A DNA stretch of 64,000 nt from Chlorops oryzae (Eukaryota; Arthropoda; Insecta; Diptera; Chloropidae): contig CM035807.1 of NCBI GenBank assembly GCA_020466095.1, positions 24,551,881-24,615,880 of the forward strand. The letters are read 5' to 3'. The notes under the pieces were generated by a model. That model was not told where the DNA came from. It was given only the letters and a program-made list of their open reading frames with translations, and searched no databases. Made by a program: the position numbers and the translations under genes. Within the stretch, counting starts at the first letter, position 1. Every line of letters begins with the position of its first letter. This document shows positions 22,783 to 37,000 of the stretch, in pieces.

Positions 22783-23230
22783 AATTCATCCCTGAAGTAA
22801 TGAGCCGGTCAATTTCGTAATAAGGACTGGCGTTTAACAGGTCCAAATCCTACCGGTTATATTATGGCAGTTCACTCCATCAAATTCGGTTAGCCGGCGG
22901 TCGGTAATCAACGGGTTGGTTTAGGGGTAGCCTATAAATAACACTATTATCAACTTAGGAAATCAACTAAGAAATTCGTTTTTTTTTTATTTATTTGACT
23001 AGCCTCCGGTCAGCCGTTTTGCGGACCGGTCCTTTTTATAATGACAAGCCCATGTTAAAAAGGGCAGGTCAATGGATTAGAAATGGAATTATAAGGGGAC
23101 TAGTACTGGTATCATGACGGATTGACCGAAGGCTACACTTGGGTCGGTCTGCACTACTGCAGGGATATTAAAAGAAATATATAAATTAAAAATATAAAGA
23201 GCTCCAATAGAAGAACGTATGTATGTAATT

Positions 23231-23492
23231 ATTAACACAATGCCACAGCGTTTCGACCATTTTTTTCTGTTGGTTATTTTTTGGTTACTATAGGGACCCC
23301 TCATTCCAAAAAGGTCAAAGTAGAGAAAATTGACTTTTCACATTTTGGGCCATATCTTTGAAACGCACCTTAAATCCATCAAACCATTGACCTTTTTGGA
23401 ATGAGGGAGCCCTAAACTAACATAAAATAACTAACAGAAAAAAAGGGTATGAAAAAAAAAAATCTATTTGTAATATTGTGTAATTAATCTTG
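23231..23492. repeat. Imperfect long palindrome
   Basis: The core arms contain CCTCATTCCAAAAAGGTCAA (about 23300-23319) and its complement at about 23387-23406. The pairing continues outward through TTTTCTGTTGGTTATTTT and its counterpart near 23426-23450, and weakly to ATTAACACAAT / ATTACACAAT. It looks like a decayed foldback element; no target duplication is certain. Confidence 0.5.
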
Positions 23493-26400
23493 AACGAACA
23501 TTGCCTGCAAAAAGTCAATTTTGAAAACCTATCTGAAGGCATCTGATCCTTGCACAGAGCGTATCGAATAATCGCTTTTTTGAACCATCACTACTCTTTA
23601 TGCTATTAGTGCGTCCTTGCATCTTGTAGCACATAATAATATCATAGAGGTAGCCCTTTACTGGTTAGTTTTAAAACGATGAGTACCTAGACAGGAAGGC
23701 AGATACGTTGGCGAAAGGGGGCTTATATGGACATTTGCCATGGCACCTGATTAGAGTGTTTCTGACTGCCTTCATCCTAAATTGACCAAAAACAACTGAT
23801 ACTAAAGTCAATCTGTTGAGCAATATTCTTTCATATTTTCCTTTTCAGGGATTTTCTTGAATATTATTTTTAATTTTCTCTTCTTTTTTTGCAAAAAAAA
23901 AAAAAAAAAAACTTGAACATCCCTGCGATATACCAATGTGCAATTGAAACTTTATTTTGGAGGCTAATCTTTTGAGAGCTCAAAGTTTTCCGCAATCGCT
24001 GAAATCGAACGAACAACAAAACTTTTTTCAAACGAAAATCTGATTTGACTTTTCTCAATTTAACTTGGATCAACTTTTTTCGTTTCTTGAAATGTTTACC
24101 GGGAAGCCCCTGATTCTTCATTTGAAATTTTTTCAAATGCTACAAACTTTTCAAAGCCAAGAAAGTGTAATTCTTTTGGCTTAACTTACGCAGCCATAGA
24201 AATAAAAGTATTAGGTAGATGTGAATTTCGAGAAATCCATTCAGTCTTAGTGCAGAAGTACTCTTTTGTTGTTGTTGTTGTTGGTTAAGCGAAGGCCAAC
24301 CACATTTGATGTAAAACTTCACTTCGTAGAATGCTTTACAATCAACATCTTTTTTGTTATTGCAATTCAGAGCTCTTCTATATACTCATTGAGGCTGTGT
24401 AAGGAATTTCATTTGATTTCCGATCGTATATCCTTGCATACTTCTGGGAATTCAATATCTAAGCATGTTTTATTTTCCACATTTGTATAGTATCGCTACA
24501 CTACCTTTCATTTTAGATCAACACAAAAAAACTCGCTTTCAAGCATTTCAAAACTATTCGCTCTTTATCAAATGTAAGGATTCATGCGCCTTGCTGCAAG
24601 TTTTGATTCCTAGCCCGTTGCCAAAAAGGATGCCTTACTTTTCTCTCTCTTTTTAGTCATTGATTCTATCAAACGAAAAAATCCTTCATTCATTCGCTGC
24701 TCATGCATTCACTTATTCAGTCTTTTGCTTGGCCAGAGCCACATTCACATTCAAATGAGCTTGCCTGGACCAAAGGAAGAAGAGACACCAGAGCGGGAAA
24801 TAAATGTGTGGTTGTGGCGCCATTATATTCTCTCAGCCTCTTTGGCTACTCAGATTAGATACTATTTTTAAATATAACATAACGTTTGAGTCTCTAAGAT
24901 CTTAAGGTCCTTTGCGAGGATGTTCCAATTAAGTGCAGACAACTGAGGACAAGTACTTTTCGACGAGATTTAATTTAACATTGATTACAATAAATTGAGG
25001 CTTTAAAGCTTTCAATTAACCCTTATTCCGTTTTCTGTTTTTGTGTTTTTGAATAGCATTAAAGAAATGCGAATAGTATGAAAGAATTCTTCAATTGAAT
25101 AGGAACTTAATACGTGTATCAAATTCCGAACCATAAAGATAAATTGAGTATCCTTCGGAAGGCTGCGCATATACATACAAACATATGTATGTATATACGC
25201 GTGGGCTCAATGAAACTTTTATCAACGCAACTTTCGTCCTTGAAAGTTGTTTCCATGCACTTGTTTCTTTTTAAGTTCTTTTCCTCATACATTTTGCTTT
25301 TATATTTCCTTAAGTATGAAGGGATCTGTATGTTCGCGCACAAAAAAAAAAAAAAAAAAAAACTTGGATGCTGCCTCAGAATTGATTCAACATCTCAAGG
25401 ACATTATTTTCTATACATAATTTCCTGCCCTTGATGGAAAAATGCTCCTTAGTACGTTTCCTGTCTTTGGTTATCCCTCTTTATCTCATTAAAAAAAATA
25501 CATATGTTTCTTTGCTTGTTTTTTGTATAACTTCACACATCCATATATACACATACATACTTATATAGGATGACGTTCGATGATAGATTTTGATAGGAGC
25601 TTTTATCGATGGAAGGCTTCACAGTAAGATGAATTCTTTGAGAGTTATCTTTCTATGTACTTGTATGTCATTTAAAAAATTGGACTACTTTGGGATTAAT
25701 TTTATTCGATTTTAATCTTTTCGTAACGAGACATAATAATGTTTGGATTGAGCTTCAAAATTCTTGCCAAAATCCGCATCCTTTTCAAATCGCAGTTTAT
25801 TCTTGTTATTTACAATAGGTTTATGTTTATTGTTGTCGCCGTGACGGACCGACCGACCACCCGGCCGACGTAACCAGATGATTCGAAAAACAAATTAATA
25901 TCACTTCATTAGGCAGCGCTCATTATTCAAGTAAATTTTTGTTTTATAGCTATAGCTTCTAGGGGCGCATGGAAAATGGCACAACAGATGCTCCATGAAG
26001 CAAGGGGGCGCTAAACGTCAGCAACAGAGAAAAAGCTGCTTCGAACATAAACAAACATAAAAATAAAAATAAAAACAAAAGTAAAAATAAAAAATTTCAA
26101 AGAATTGTTTTGTTTTGTTGAAAGAAATTTTCTCTTTTTCCACTGTTCACCTTTCAAGGTGTTTAAGTTGAATTTTGTTGCGCGTAAAAGAAACATGAAA
26201 TTAAAAAAAAAAACTTTTACTTTATGTCGCTCTAGCGCTTGAAATTAGGAGCGACGCTTTTATGACAAAATAAAACAAAAATTGTTCACAGTCTGTTCGT
26301 CTGTTCGATGGTGATGAATTGAAAATACTTTTGACGCTTTAAAAAAGAAAATTCATTGGAAAAAATGCTTCAAGGGGTGTTGGTTTTAGTTTTCGAATGC

Positions 26401-26818
26401 ACTTTTCAGTTTTTCGCTAGGTTGCAAAGCAAGTCGCGAAGGGAAGATGTCAACAAAAATTTTAAAAGTAAATAGAGAAAAAGAAAGTTGAAAGTGCTGT
26501 TTCAGAGTCAGTATTTAGCTAAATTGTTAAGAAAATGTTGTCTTTGAATTTTGAAATGAAGAATACATTTAAATGTCCGTTGAAAGAAGAATGAATATCC
26601 ATGGAAAGAAGACAAGATTTCGTTTATCCTTGTCGATCGTTGTAACAGTATTATCAATCTGTATTGTGTTTAACAAGAAGCTAAGGAATTCTCATTTTAT
26701 CACAGTTGATCGGATCTGTTCAGTCTGGTCAGTATTTTTCAGGTTTCGAGTCTGTATTGATTCTTTTTAAGCTCCAGCTTCAGTTAAGTGAGTACTGTTC
26801 CTCAGTTCGGTTTCTACA
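23493..26818. other. Intron, nothing recognised
   Basis: AT-rich intron with simple A/T runs and a (GTT)n run near 24268. Short frames on both strands show no domain. No transposon ends are visible. Confidence 0.4.
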
Positions 26819-27190
26819 GTTCGAGTCTGTTTCGAGTCTGTTTCGAGTCTGTTTCGAGTCGGTTTCGAGTCTGTTTCGAGTCTGTTTTGAGTCTGTTTCA
26901 AGTCTGTTTCGAGTCCGTTTCGAGTCTGTTTCGAGTCTGTTTCAAATCTGTTTCGAGTCTGTTTCGAGTCTGTTTCGAGTCTGTTTCGAGTCTGTTTCGA
27001 GTCTGTTTCGAGTCTGTTTCGAGTCTGTTTCGAGTCTGTTTCGAGTCTATTTCGAGTCTGTTTCGAGTCTGTTCGAGTCTGTTTCGAGTCTGTTTCGAGT
27101 CTGTTTCGAGTCTGTTTCGAGTCTGTTTCGAGTCTGTTTCGAGTCTGTTTCGAGTCTGTTTCGAGTCTGTTTCGAGTCTGTTTCGGGTCC
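26819..27190. repeat. 11-bp minisatellite, about 33 copies
   Basis: The unit TTTCGAGTCTG is repeated head to tail with few substitutions (e.g. TCGGT for TCTGT near 26860) and one shortened unit near 27072. Because 11 is not a multiple of 3 and the unit has no stop in any forward phase, open frames of more than 160 codons appear in overlapping forward frames and one on the reverse. They translate as repeats such as FESVSSLFRVC and are not evidence of a gene. A stray unit lies upstream at about 26743. Confidence 0.9.
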
Positions 27191-28440
27191 GTTTCTTGAG
27201 TCTGTTTCATGAGTCTGTATGTTTGAGAATTTGGGACCCAATTAGATTTCGAGAAAAGTCTGAAAATGTTTTCGTAAAAAGTCGCACTTAAGCTATCCCT
27301 CAAATTGATCCAAGCTGTTACCTAAAAATATTCCTTTTCTCTATAGCTTTAATGGAAAAAACTGCTGCATTAACTTTCGAAAGAGCAAACTTCATGAAAT
27401 TGAAAAATGAACGCAAATCTTTCCCAAAAAATTATTTCTCGAACAGACATTCACCATGCTTGCGATGTACCTTTTCTAACTGACATCCTAAAACTTTACG
27501 ATGACGCATTTACATTTCCTTTAAGAATACACAAGAAGGAGTAGTTCGGAGCTTTGAAAAACTCTCTAATGTAATAATTTAAGTAGCGATCGCGAACAAT
27601 TTGAACGTTAGCTACAAATAAAATTTACATTTCTTGTTCTTGTTCCTTTTCTATGCAAATTCGTTAAGCCTCCCCAAACTGAGAGTCAAGTGTTGTATAC
27701 AAAATTTCTTTTTCTTTAAAAGTAAGCAATTAAAGCGAAATGTACAACGGCTTACATTGGTGCTTAGCGGAAATTTGAATTTCTGTAAGACCGCGTAGAC
27801 GGAGAGGATTCAATTCAAGGAAAATATGAAATATTAAAGCCCTTTTCGTGAATGCTGAAGGATGAAAATGATAAGGGCACGGAATGACGAGGTATAAAGA
27901 AAAAGCTAAATAACTGGGGAAACGCGCTGTTATCTCAACAATTTCCAACACAAATCCGAGCTTAAGAAGTTTTCTTCTTTCAATTTTCTCAATTTGACAT
28001 CATCGAGAGTTCGAGGGAATCGCAGCCAGCGCTGTGCCTAGTAGTTGAACTCGTTTTGTTTGCGCTGCTGTAGTGCTGAAATATCCCCTCCGCTCTATTG
28101 GTACAGGAGACTGGGCGTTATGCTTTAACCTAGATGGCACAGCAGGAATTAACATGATGCGTGCTATGAAACACACACACACACACAACAGAAACATACG
28201 AAACGAAAACGATTCGTTGGGGGTCCATCTACTATTGAGTGTGTTAGTAACTACGATGGTGAAGCCGAACGATCTCATTTACACTGAGAATGCCTCAGCG
28301 AACAATCGCGTTCTGTGAAACTGGGCCACGACGGAGTGAATAGAAGCATGAATGAACGAAGGATAGTCATTAAATGGGTTGTATGGGCAACATAATTTCT
28401 CTGAAGCGCTTTAAGTCGTACCGTTTTAATAATCTCACTA
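27191..28440. other. Intron, nothing recognised
   Basis: AT-rich intron with a short (CA)n near 28174. No gene or element ends are supported. Confidence 0.4.
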
Positions 28441-28879
28441 AAATATATGTCAATTTTTGCCATTTTTCCGATCCCGGGATTTACGGGATTTAAAAAATGT
28501 AGTCCTGGGATCCCGGGACTCATCCCGAAAGTAATTATTTGGCAATTCACCAAAAGTTTGATGAAAAAATTAAAATATTTCAACATCGAAGAATTCGCCT
28601 CCAACTTTTGTTTGTCTAATTGTAAAGCATACACAATTTTGGAGATAAACAATATTTGGCTTATTAAAAACTCAAAAAACAAAAATATAATATAAATCAC
28701 AATCGAAAAATAGAGCATTGTACTTATGCCAAAAAACGTGACCTTTCATGTTACAAAAGTTTATTAATAAGCATTTTCATAGTTAGTACCGGGACTATCG
28801 GGACTAATGCTGGCCAATCCCGGAATTTTCGAGATCACAAAACGACTAGGATGCCGGGATCCTAGGATTGACACCCCTA
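28441..28879. mobile_element. Possible hAT-like element end with CCCGGGA repeats
   Basis: Repeated GATCCCGGGA/CCCGGGACT motifs cluster at 28471-28530 and 28795-28870, largely in opposite orientation. The right edge read inward is TAGGGGTGTCAATCC, a hAT-type terminus. A matching left end is not visible, so the copy is probably truncated. The middle has no recognisable transposase. Confidence 0.4.
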
Positions 28880-29199
28880 AAATATATATACAGTAAGGGT
28901 GGTATATTCCGTCGGACCTAAGCATTTTTGAATAATTGAAAAGTTTTTTTGTTTAAACAGGCTCCAAGACCACGACCAGCAAGGCAAAGTATTCTGCACG
29001 TGTTCAAGACTTATTAGTCGACTTATGTTAAAATAGGTATTTTATGAATAGTTACCACCCATTTGTTTTACCCCGCATGTGGCTGTGAAACTACTTTGCA
29101 ACGAGTGTTGTTTGTTTTTTTCGATTTTTAAAATTGAAGTTCTTTTTCAAGTTCCCTAATTACAAGGATTTTGTAAATTTTTATAAACAATTGCCACGA

Positions 29200-29540
29200 T
29201 TTTGGGAATGTTGAATTTTCTAGAGCAGTTGCTTTTATTATTTTTTTAAGAGACCCTAGTACTGGATGTAGCTCTAGAGATGGTTCGATCTGGGCAATTC
29301 TCGGATTCGTTCTTGCTCGCATCACCACCATAGCACGCACTAAATTTGATCAAGATGACTTAACTTCTTCGATGAAAAAACATTTTATGGAAAGACAAAT
29401 AGAAAGATGGAAGGACAGAGAGACAAATGGACAGAAATGGCCGAAACGAATTTCTCTCTTTCTTATCTATAAATATGTTCTGGGTGCTACTCACAACCAC
29501 ACAAACGCAATATACCCCAGACACAGAGTGTGTCGGGTAT
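29200..29540 (-). repeat. TACCCGACA-family dispersed repeat, copy 2
   Basis: Read on the minus strand it starts ATACCCGACACACTCTGTGT, then GGGGTATATTGCGTTTGTG, a CTGTCC-rich stretch and AAGTTAAGTCATCTTGATC: the same block order as the copy at 8493. It ends near the CCCTAGTACTGGATG block that is shared with the copy at 53824-54577. Confidence 0.6.
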
Positions 29541-31712
29541 AAGACCTAAGCTAAAGAATAACAACACAATAATCTTAAAATTCAACTTAACAGTCTTGCG
29601 TATAACAAAAGAGTTGAATTCCCCGAATTTTTCTATTGTCCTCAAGTTTTTCGAAATCTGACTAAAGAGAAGAGAACAATTTATAAACCATAAAAAGAAT
29701 TCACTTTGAAGAATCGTCCTTCAGTTTCAGTCACTCAATAAACGTGCTCCAGAATTTGCATTATTTGCCTAGAAATTACCTCCAAGTTAAGTTTGAGTTA
29801 AGTGAAAAGTAAAAGTACTTCAGTTACTTTACCATCACCATCAACAGCAGCACATGGAGAGAAGAAAATTCATGTTAAATGAAAAATGGGAATGGAAAGC
29901 TCGCTGGCCTCGAAATGCACGTTTTTCATTTTTAATAATGCGAAGCATTTCCGAGGAAAGAACGACTCTTGTTTATTCTTTGTTCCAAGAACGGGAATGA
30001 GGAATTTAAATTCAAGACGAGCGAAAATTTCGCGTTATCTGGAAAAAAGGATATTTAAGTGGCACCGAAAATATACTTCAGAGAATATCTACACGGGCAT
30101 CTTAAGTTAAAGCCTTTTAAAATTAAATCGGCCTTCCGGTCTTATTGATGCACTTATTTCAGAAGTGCCAGCAAGAAATTGATACATTTAAGGGGACCTT
30201 CTGGTCTAGAATTTTTTGAAAATCGATTTTTTTTTTATAATATAATTCTGAAGAATAGACTTCTAACAATATGCGCCATTTTCTCAATTTTTTCTGGTTT
30301 TTTTTTTTTTGTTGTAGCTCACCCGATATCCGCATTCATTCTGATTACCCAACCCAAAATATGATTGGTTAATTTTTCGATATTTTAAAAGAGAACCACA
30401 TATATATTGGGTTTCCTTTCTAAGATGAATATACAATTTCGAAGCAGTTCTATGTCAACCCTCACATATAGTAAGTTGTTTCAAAACCAACACATATACC
30501 TATTTGAGTAACAGAAATGGGTCATGTTGAGCAACTTTTAGATTGAAAGCCATTGCTGCTGCGATGGGACTTCGAAATCTAAGGAAATTCAGGCACTGCT
30601 TTCAAAATGAACTCATCTCCATTTTACACTGAGTTAAATACAATCAAGAAATACAGCTGGAGTTCTTTTTTGACTTTCAAAGTCTCCTCAAGAAGTGATT
30701 GAAGCACTCATTTACATATATTCAACTGCGATAGAAATTTCTTTTTAATTTTACAGGAACAGCAACACGAAAATTGTTGTCTTCGCAAACTGAAAATCTC
30801 ATCTTATAATCGAGAATTTTTTACTCGACAAACTGCGTGTGCCTATTAGGATATCTCGCATAAAAATTTATTTCTGTTGTTCTTCACTGCGTTCGTTGCG
30901 GCTTATATACACATATATACATATATATATATATACTTATATTGTAGACACGCATGTCTTGTACATATATTCTACTTGTTCGTTCTTCTCGGTTTTTAAT
31001 TTGACATAAGTTACTATTAAAAAATATTTCAGTTCTTTTATTTCTGAGTGTACACAGCCAAATAAAGCGTGTATTGTTTTCTGCTTTTTCTTATTTATAA
31101 CTTGAGCGTGTTATTTCGCCCAGAAATATGCTACATTTTTCATATTTAAGACTGAAGTTAAGCCAGCTTGTATGCTCAACGTGTAAACATAAATTTATAT
31201 TTTGCTTCACTGCCGTTCCACTGACACAATAAATAATAACAAAAGGAAATGAATTTCTAAATGGTTTCAAAGTACTTCGAAAATGAAAAAACAAAACAAA
31301 ATAAAACAAACACAATGACTACAGAAAAGAAAAAATAATCATACATAATTTAAAGTACAAGCAGTTATCCAATTTCATTTCCAATTTTACACACAAAAAA
31401 GTTGGGTTTTTTTTCTTTTTTCTTTTTGTTTGAACATCAGACCTTATAACAATGCCCTACGTCCTTGGAATTTTATTTCTCACACTCCCTTCATGGATTT
31501 TATTTCGTTTTCTTGCGCTCTTTATCAATAATTCTTTGAAAGAAATGCGGTGGGTAGAAGAGCCATGTCAATTTGATTAAGTGTGGGCGAACACGGAGCA
31601 CCCTAAATCTTTTTTAATAGTTCCGTTTATTTGGTGAAATACTTTTAAGCATACTTTCACTGAATAGATTAATTGACAAATGATAATGGGAAGAGTTGAT
31701 GACAGATTATTA
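29541..31712. other. Intron, nothing recognised
   Basis: AT-rich intron with an AT/CATA-rich simple stretch near 30910-30945. No gene is supported. Confidence 0.4.
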
Positions 31713-31889
31713 CAGTGTACTCTCTTGTCGTGGGCACGCCTCTTAAGCGGGACAATCCTTTAAAAGGGACACGTTTTGGAAATGCTCTAGTATTCCGGAT
31801 TCTAAAATAGTTTCCTCTTAAGCGAACAACTCTGTTAAGCGGACATATTTTTTGTTTCCGTAGGTGTCCACGTAAGAGGGAGTACACTG
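31713..31889. mobile_element. pogo/Tigger-like MITE, TA target duplication
   Basis: This 177-bp element has inverted ends: CAGTGTACTCTCTTGTCGTG on the left and the complement of CAGTGTACTCCCTCTTACGT on the right. TA flanks both sides (31711-31712 and 31890-31891). Inside are CTCTTAAGCG(G/A)(G/A)ACA motifs, characteristic of Tigger-type ends. There is no coding capacity. Confidence 0.75.
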
Positions 31890-31891
31890 TA

Positions 31892-34061
31892 TTTTATCTT
31901 GAATACTTTTTCATCTTCATATACACATACATTTACCTATGTACATACACATAGGTATATATTTTCTCACATCAATTTTCCATGAAAATAAAATCAATTT
32001 CTTCTCTTGACCGTCAAATCCATAGAGGCTGATGTGATAAAATGCCAATTTTGGCGTCATTTCTTCGAAAAGAAAACAAAAAGGCGCAGCTAAGAAACCG
32101 CACAGTATAACAATGGGGTGCAAATTCCTGCGAAATGGAACAATTTTGGAATAATGAAATGTCATTTTCAGAAATGAATACAGTATTTTGACAAACTTAG
32201 ATCGGCTTGTGGTCAACGATAAGCTAGTTTCGTATAAAAATAAAAAGAAACCCATTTCAATTCGAAAATTTTCCTTTAATATCTTTATTTAATTTAATTC
32301 ATATGGAGTTAATTTAGCATTTAACACTTCATGCCTTATTATTTAATTCTTCGGAGCTTTTCAATGTGCTAAATTCTTCGAAAATTGTTCTTTCACATTC
32401 TTCATTTTCACATGTTTTACTTTTTTTTTATTTAACTCTTCGCTTCCATTTTTCCTTCTATACTCGTACATATCTTTCATAATTTGAGTGACAGAATGCT
32501 TAAAATTTGATAAGAAGAATGCGAAAACTTTTTGTCGTCAGTCTTTGGCAAGTTTTCAGTTTTATCTTATTCCTTTTTTGATTTTTTACTTTACTTTTTC
32601 TTGCATTTTACAATGTTTTTGCTGCCTGGAATGTTCATCCTTGCCTGTTGACATGTTATGATGTAAAAGTTTAATGACAAGCAAACAATAAACAATCAAA
32701 ACAAAAGAAATGCGAGAAAGCCAGTAGTCATATGCCTTTGAATTGTGACGTCTAGAATGAAAGCTAGATGCGAAGAGTAAATATTTTTTGAAATATGATG
32801 CATATTTCCTTCGGAAAGAGATGCCGAAGCAGTTGACGTGTTGACGAGAAATTAGTGAAATCTCGAGTTTCGACTCAAATGGAAGGATGTTTCTATGACC
32901 TTTGTAAGTTTTTGTTGTCCTGTTTTTCTTTTGCTTTTTATTAAAATTTATGCAAACGAAAAGTTTTCCGCCACCCAATTTAAGATGAAAAATTTTTTAG
33001 AAACACTAATGAGTGCAAGGAAGCGTGGCGTATGAGTAACGTGTTTGTTGCCTTGTAAGAAACATTAAGTATACGTTGGGTGGAGTCTATTTTTAATGAA
33101 AAACTTTATAATTTCAAACTTGAGGAGGCCAATAAGTTTCTTAACAGGAGTAAAAGAAGCGGCACTTTTTAACCGTATTGGGAGTGCACTTTAATACAAC
33201 GATTTAGCTTTCGATTCACGCCTTATTATCGTATGGATATTTTCGCCTTGAATTGCCATCACAAATGACTATCAAGCAATATAAGTACCTATATATATTT
33301 TTTTTTTCATGAAATTAAAATCTTATTGCACGCAGCTGTAATCTGCTGATCCCTTCTGCTAGTCTTTCTTTGAGGAAAAAATTTCCTTGAAGAATCTATT
33401 TCTTGAGGACTAAAAAGTTTTTTTTTTTAAGCCATATATCCTTCTCGTCAAGTAGTGCTCAGTAACAAGTTAGCTAATTTTAAATTACTTCACGTTATTT
33501 TAGTCTTAATCGCTTTGAACGCATGTCGCATCAAAGAGTCTTATTAAGCCTAATTTCATGGGACGCTACTTTAGCAGAGGGAAGTATAAGTAACATGGTT
33601 GAAATTCTGCTCAAGTAAGTTTAAGTTTGACTGAACTGAAGGCAAAGCTCAAAAGCGATGTTGACAAACACCATTCATGCAGGCTTGTACGTGATATATT
33701 CGTAGGAAACTCTGTTAACGTGTCTTTATACATATACGGATTGTGTGTCGCCCTGTATTCTCTTCCCTTTCCAGTTTCACGTTGACTTTAAAGTAAGTGT
33801 GCGCCCGTAGAAAATGAAATTCACTGTACTTCAACGAATACTCATTAAATTTGTGAGCTCTTTATTTTTATCACTTTCGAACTACTCGACCTTCGAGTTC
33901 TTATTATATTTACACCTATTATATATTTTTATTTTTAAGAAAATTCATGGCTGCTCAAAGTGAAGTGTGAATGAAAAAAATTCTGCTTAGAAGTTCCCCT
34001 AAACAAATACCGAGCAAATTAGGTTAAAGTGTTTTTACACTCAAGTGTGAACGTTTTCTTA

Positions 34062-34063
<2 letters not shown>
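31892..34063. other. Intron, nothing recognised
   Basis: AT-rich intron. A CACTGTACTTCAA at about 33822 resembles the end motif of the pogo-like MITE and may be a scrap of a relative. No gene is supported. Confidence 0.4.

Positions 34064-34095
<32 letters not shown>
34064..34095. repeat. (GA)n microsatellite
   Basis: A nearly pure dinucleotide run of about 30 bases. Confidence 0.95.
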
Positions 34096-34098
<3 letters not shown>

Positions 34099-37000
34099 AG
34101 CATTTGCAGAGCACGTACGTTTTCGTATATTTTCGGTTGTACGAATGCGGCAGGGCGTTTACATACTTCTTTGACATAATGGGTATTTTGATCCTGTTCC
34201 TCGTAGGGCAACCAGCGTGCAACGTTAATATGATAAAACTTTCACACAGATTGAGAGGAAATGTGGAAGGAAGAAGCCAAATGATAAAAGGAATAATTGC
34301 CAAATGTGAAGATGATAAAAAAATTATTTAAAAGTGTAGATCCGTTGAGTGATCGAAAATTAAAATGATCGGTTACGCTTATTGAATAGCTAGTGGTAGT
34401 TTTTGGGGAGTAAGTGAAAGGGATCCTTATGTTGAGTGAGAAGATTAACGGGAAGGACATTTTTGAAAGCTCATATTTTTTATTGATAAATACAGGGTGT
34501 TTCCCATAACGGTGTACATCCGAAGGGTGGTGATAGAGGTGGTCAAGACGAACCAAAAATCGTATGGGGGGGGGTGGGGTCTCGCAAATGCACCCTTGAG
34601 GAGTTATAGGGCCTTAAAATTTTTAGGCAGTAAGTCGAGAAAAAAAATTCTCCCACGATTAGGGTTTATCGTAGAAAAAAAACTGTTAAGCGGTTTGAAA
34701 GCCAATTCTATGGGCTTTTAGGCAAAATTAAATTCATGGTAAGAATTTAAGCCATTGATGGTTAAATAAGAGGTCAAAGTTAAAAATTCTGAAAAAAATT
34801 CTATTTTTTTTACTTTGGGAGCCATTTTGGTATGAAAAAGGTCCTATTAACACATACTTTTCTAATTTTTTTCAAAATCCTCGATTAATTTACTTCAAAT
34901 TTGTGGTACATATCTTATAATGTTTTTTTTTGATTTCACTTCAGGAAAAATAGGTTTTTAAAACACACTCATAAATTTTTTGTTTAATCACTTGTGTTCA
35001 GCATAGCAAATATGAAAAATCCTTTTTTGAAATAAGACGCAGAATTTTGTTTTCTTTTGGTGTTATTTTTATTTTTTTTAATAAGTGCTTTAAAATCGTG
35101 AAAAGGCACTATAAGACGACACTCTGAAGTGAAGAGTCTTTGAAGACACTTTGGAGCCATTGTAGCCATAAAACATTCATATAATATTTTTTTTTATTTA
35201 TTTAATTTTTTTGGTATCAGTTTTGCCGTCTGGCGAAGTGGAGGCACTGCGACCACTAATAGATCTGATGCCAAATAGTTCCCATTTAGCTTAACTGTTC
35301 TATTATGTCCTCAAACTTCCTTATGAAGGTTTTTGTCTCGTTTCGCTTGTCGCCATTTCTGTTGACTCAAGTCTCTTTGGAAGCTATAATAAATAAACTC
35401 CTGTGCCGACTAATTTTTCTTTTAATTTCTCTCCTTCTTCCATGATAAATTAATGTATTTCCTGTAAAACATTGGACGTCTTGGTGTGCACACTTTACAA
35501 GCGATGGCATCTTTTAACGAGCCATTTAAGCAAACAGTTCGGTTTTCTGATTTGAGCGCGCAAAAAAGCAATAATGGTCCCTAAAATCGATGAACCCACT
35601 TAATGATGCTCGCCTGATATTGAATGTGGCTACACAGAACGAGGAGAAGGTAAAAACAAATCAAGTATCTAAGCAAAAAAGGGCGAATCCATAGAGGAAG
35701 AAATCCATATAGAAAGGAACACGCATACGAAAAATTAAACCCCAAAGGGGAAGCAGCTCAGCAAAAATAAGAAGAAGAAAAAAACGCTTTACCGTCATCA
35801 AGTGTGCACGCAAGAAGCGATAAACGTGCCGCTTTGAAGATCATGATTCACCACATGACCGCAAATTAATGTGAGCCGGCTTTCGGGCTGGGTCTAGTTA
35901 GAAGAGTAGAATCCTTCTTGCCTCAAGCGTTTGCCGCAACGTGTCTAATTCGTTCACTCGCTGGCCCGCTCGCCCAGCCGCTCTTCCGTACGTCTATATC
36001 TCGACATTCGAGTACGTGTTTTAGATTGTTTGGCTCTTGTCATCGCTAATTCGCCATTAAACGGAATATACAATTTTCCTCTACCGCGTTTAGCTATTCA
36101 CAAGTTCTTTGCTTCAGTTTTGGCAAGCATTTGTGGTAGACATGGTTTTTTTGCTGTCTTTTTTTTGCTCCTTTCTGCTCTCTCCTTTCTGCCCAACTGG
36201 TTCTCCTTCTTTCACTTCCTCTCTTTTCTTTTTACGATATTTTTTTTTTCCTGAAATAATGGCCCTAAGGCGAAAATTTTAAGCATTTGTATACGATTTG
36301 CAATTTTCCACTTGTTTTGGCAATTAAGTGCTATTTGACTTTGCGTTTCCGTTTCCCGACACCGCTTAACGTCTGCATTCTTATTGCTTTTCCACGTGAT
36401 ACCAACTGCCGCCTACTGTTCGGTCGCTCATGGACTGAGTTAGGCTTCGGTGTTCGTTGTTCGAAATCGTTGATTCGAAAAAAGTTAAAAGAAAATGTTG
36501 ACGCAGCGAAACGATGAGGCGGAAGGGAACGCAAAATTTCCAACGGAATCACAGTTTACAATTAATGCGTTTCCATGGGAAGTTTGACTGATTCCTTGAG
36601 GGTTAAGACCCATTGTGCATATAATTTCCTTCATTTTTTTTCGGTTTTTTTTTTTTTTTGCTTTTTTGTTTTTGGTTCGCTTCTTTATGGGCTTTTTTCG
36701 CCTTGACTGAGCAGCGGCACGCAAGATTGATTTCACAATTTGATGTATTTTGTCAATACTTTATGCCTTCAATATAACGTAGCTTGATGTGCGTGAATAT
36801 CTTTATTGGACTTTGGCACGCGGATGGTTTACCTTTTTAAAATCAAATTTGATATGTTTGATGAATTGAGGAATGAACTTTGAAATTTAGAATCTTTTAG
36901 CTGTCAGAAAGTGAGGAGGCGGCAGCGTAATAAAGCTTGATGATTGAACGCTTTTTAAGTAAATGTTTTTGTTTTAATATTAAATGTATGAAGTATACAG

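Noticed and set aside
26706..27303. Long open frames (167-178 codons) on both strands
   Set aside because: They are produced by the 11-bp minisatellite, which is open by arithmetic in several phases; no start context or domain.
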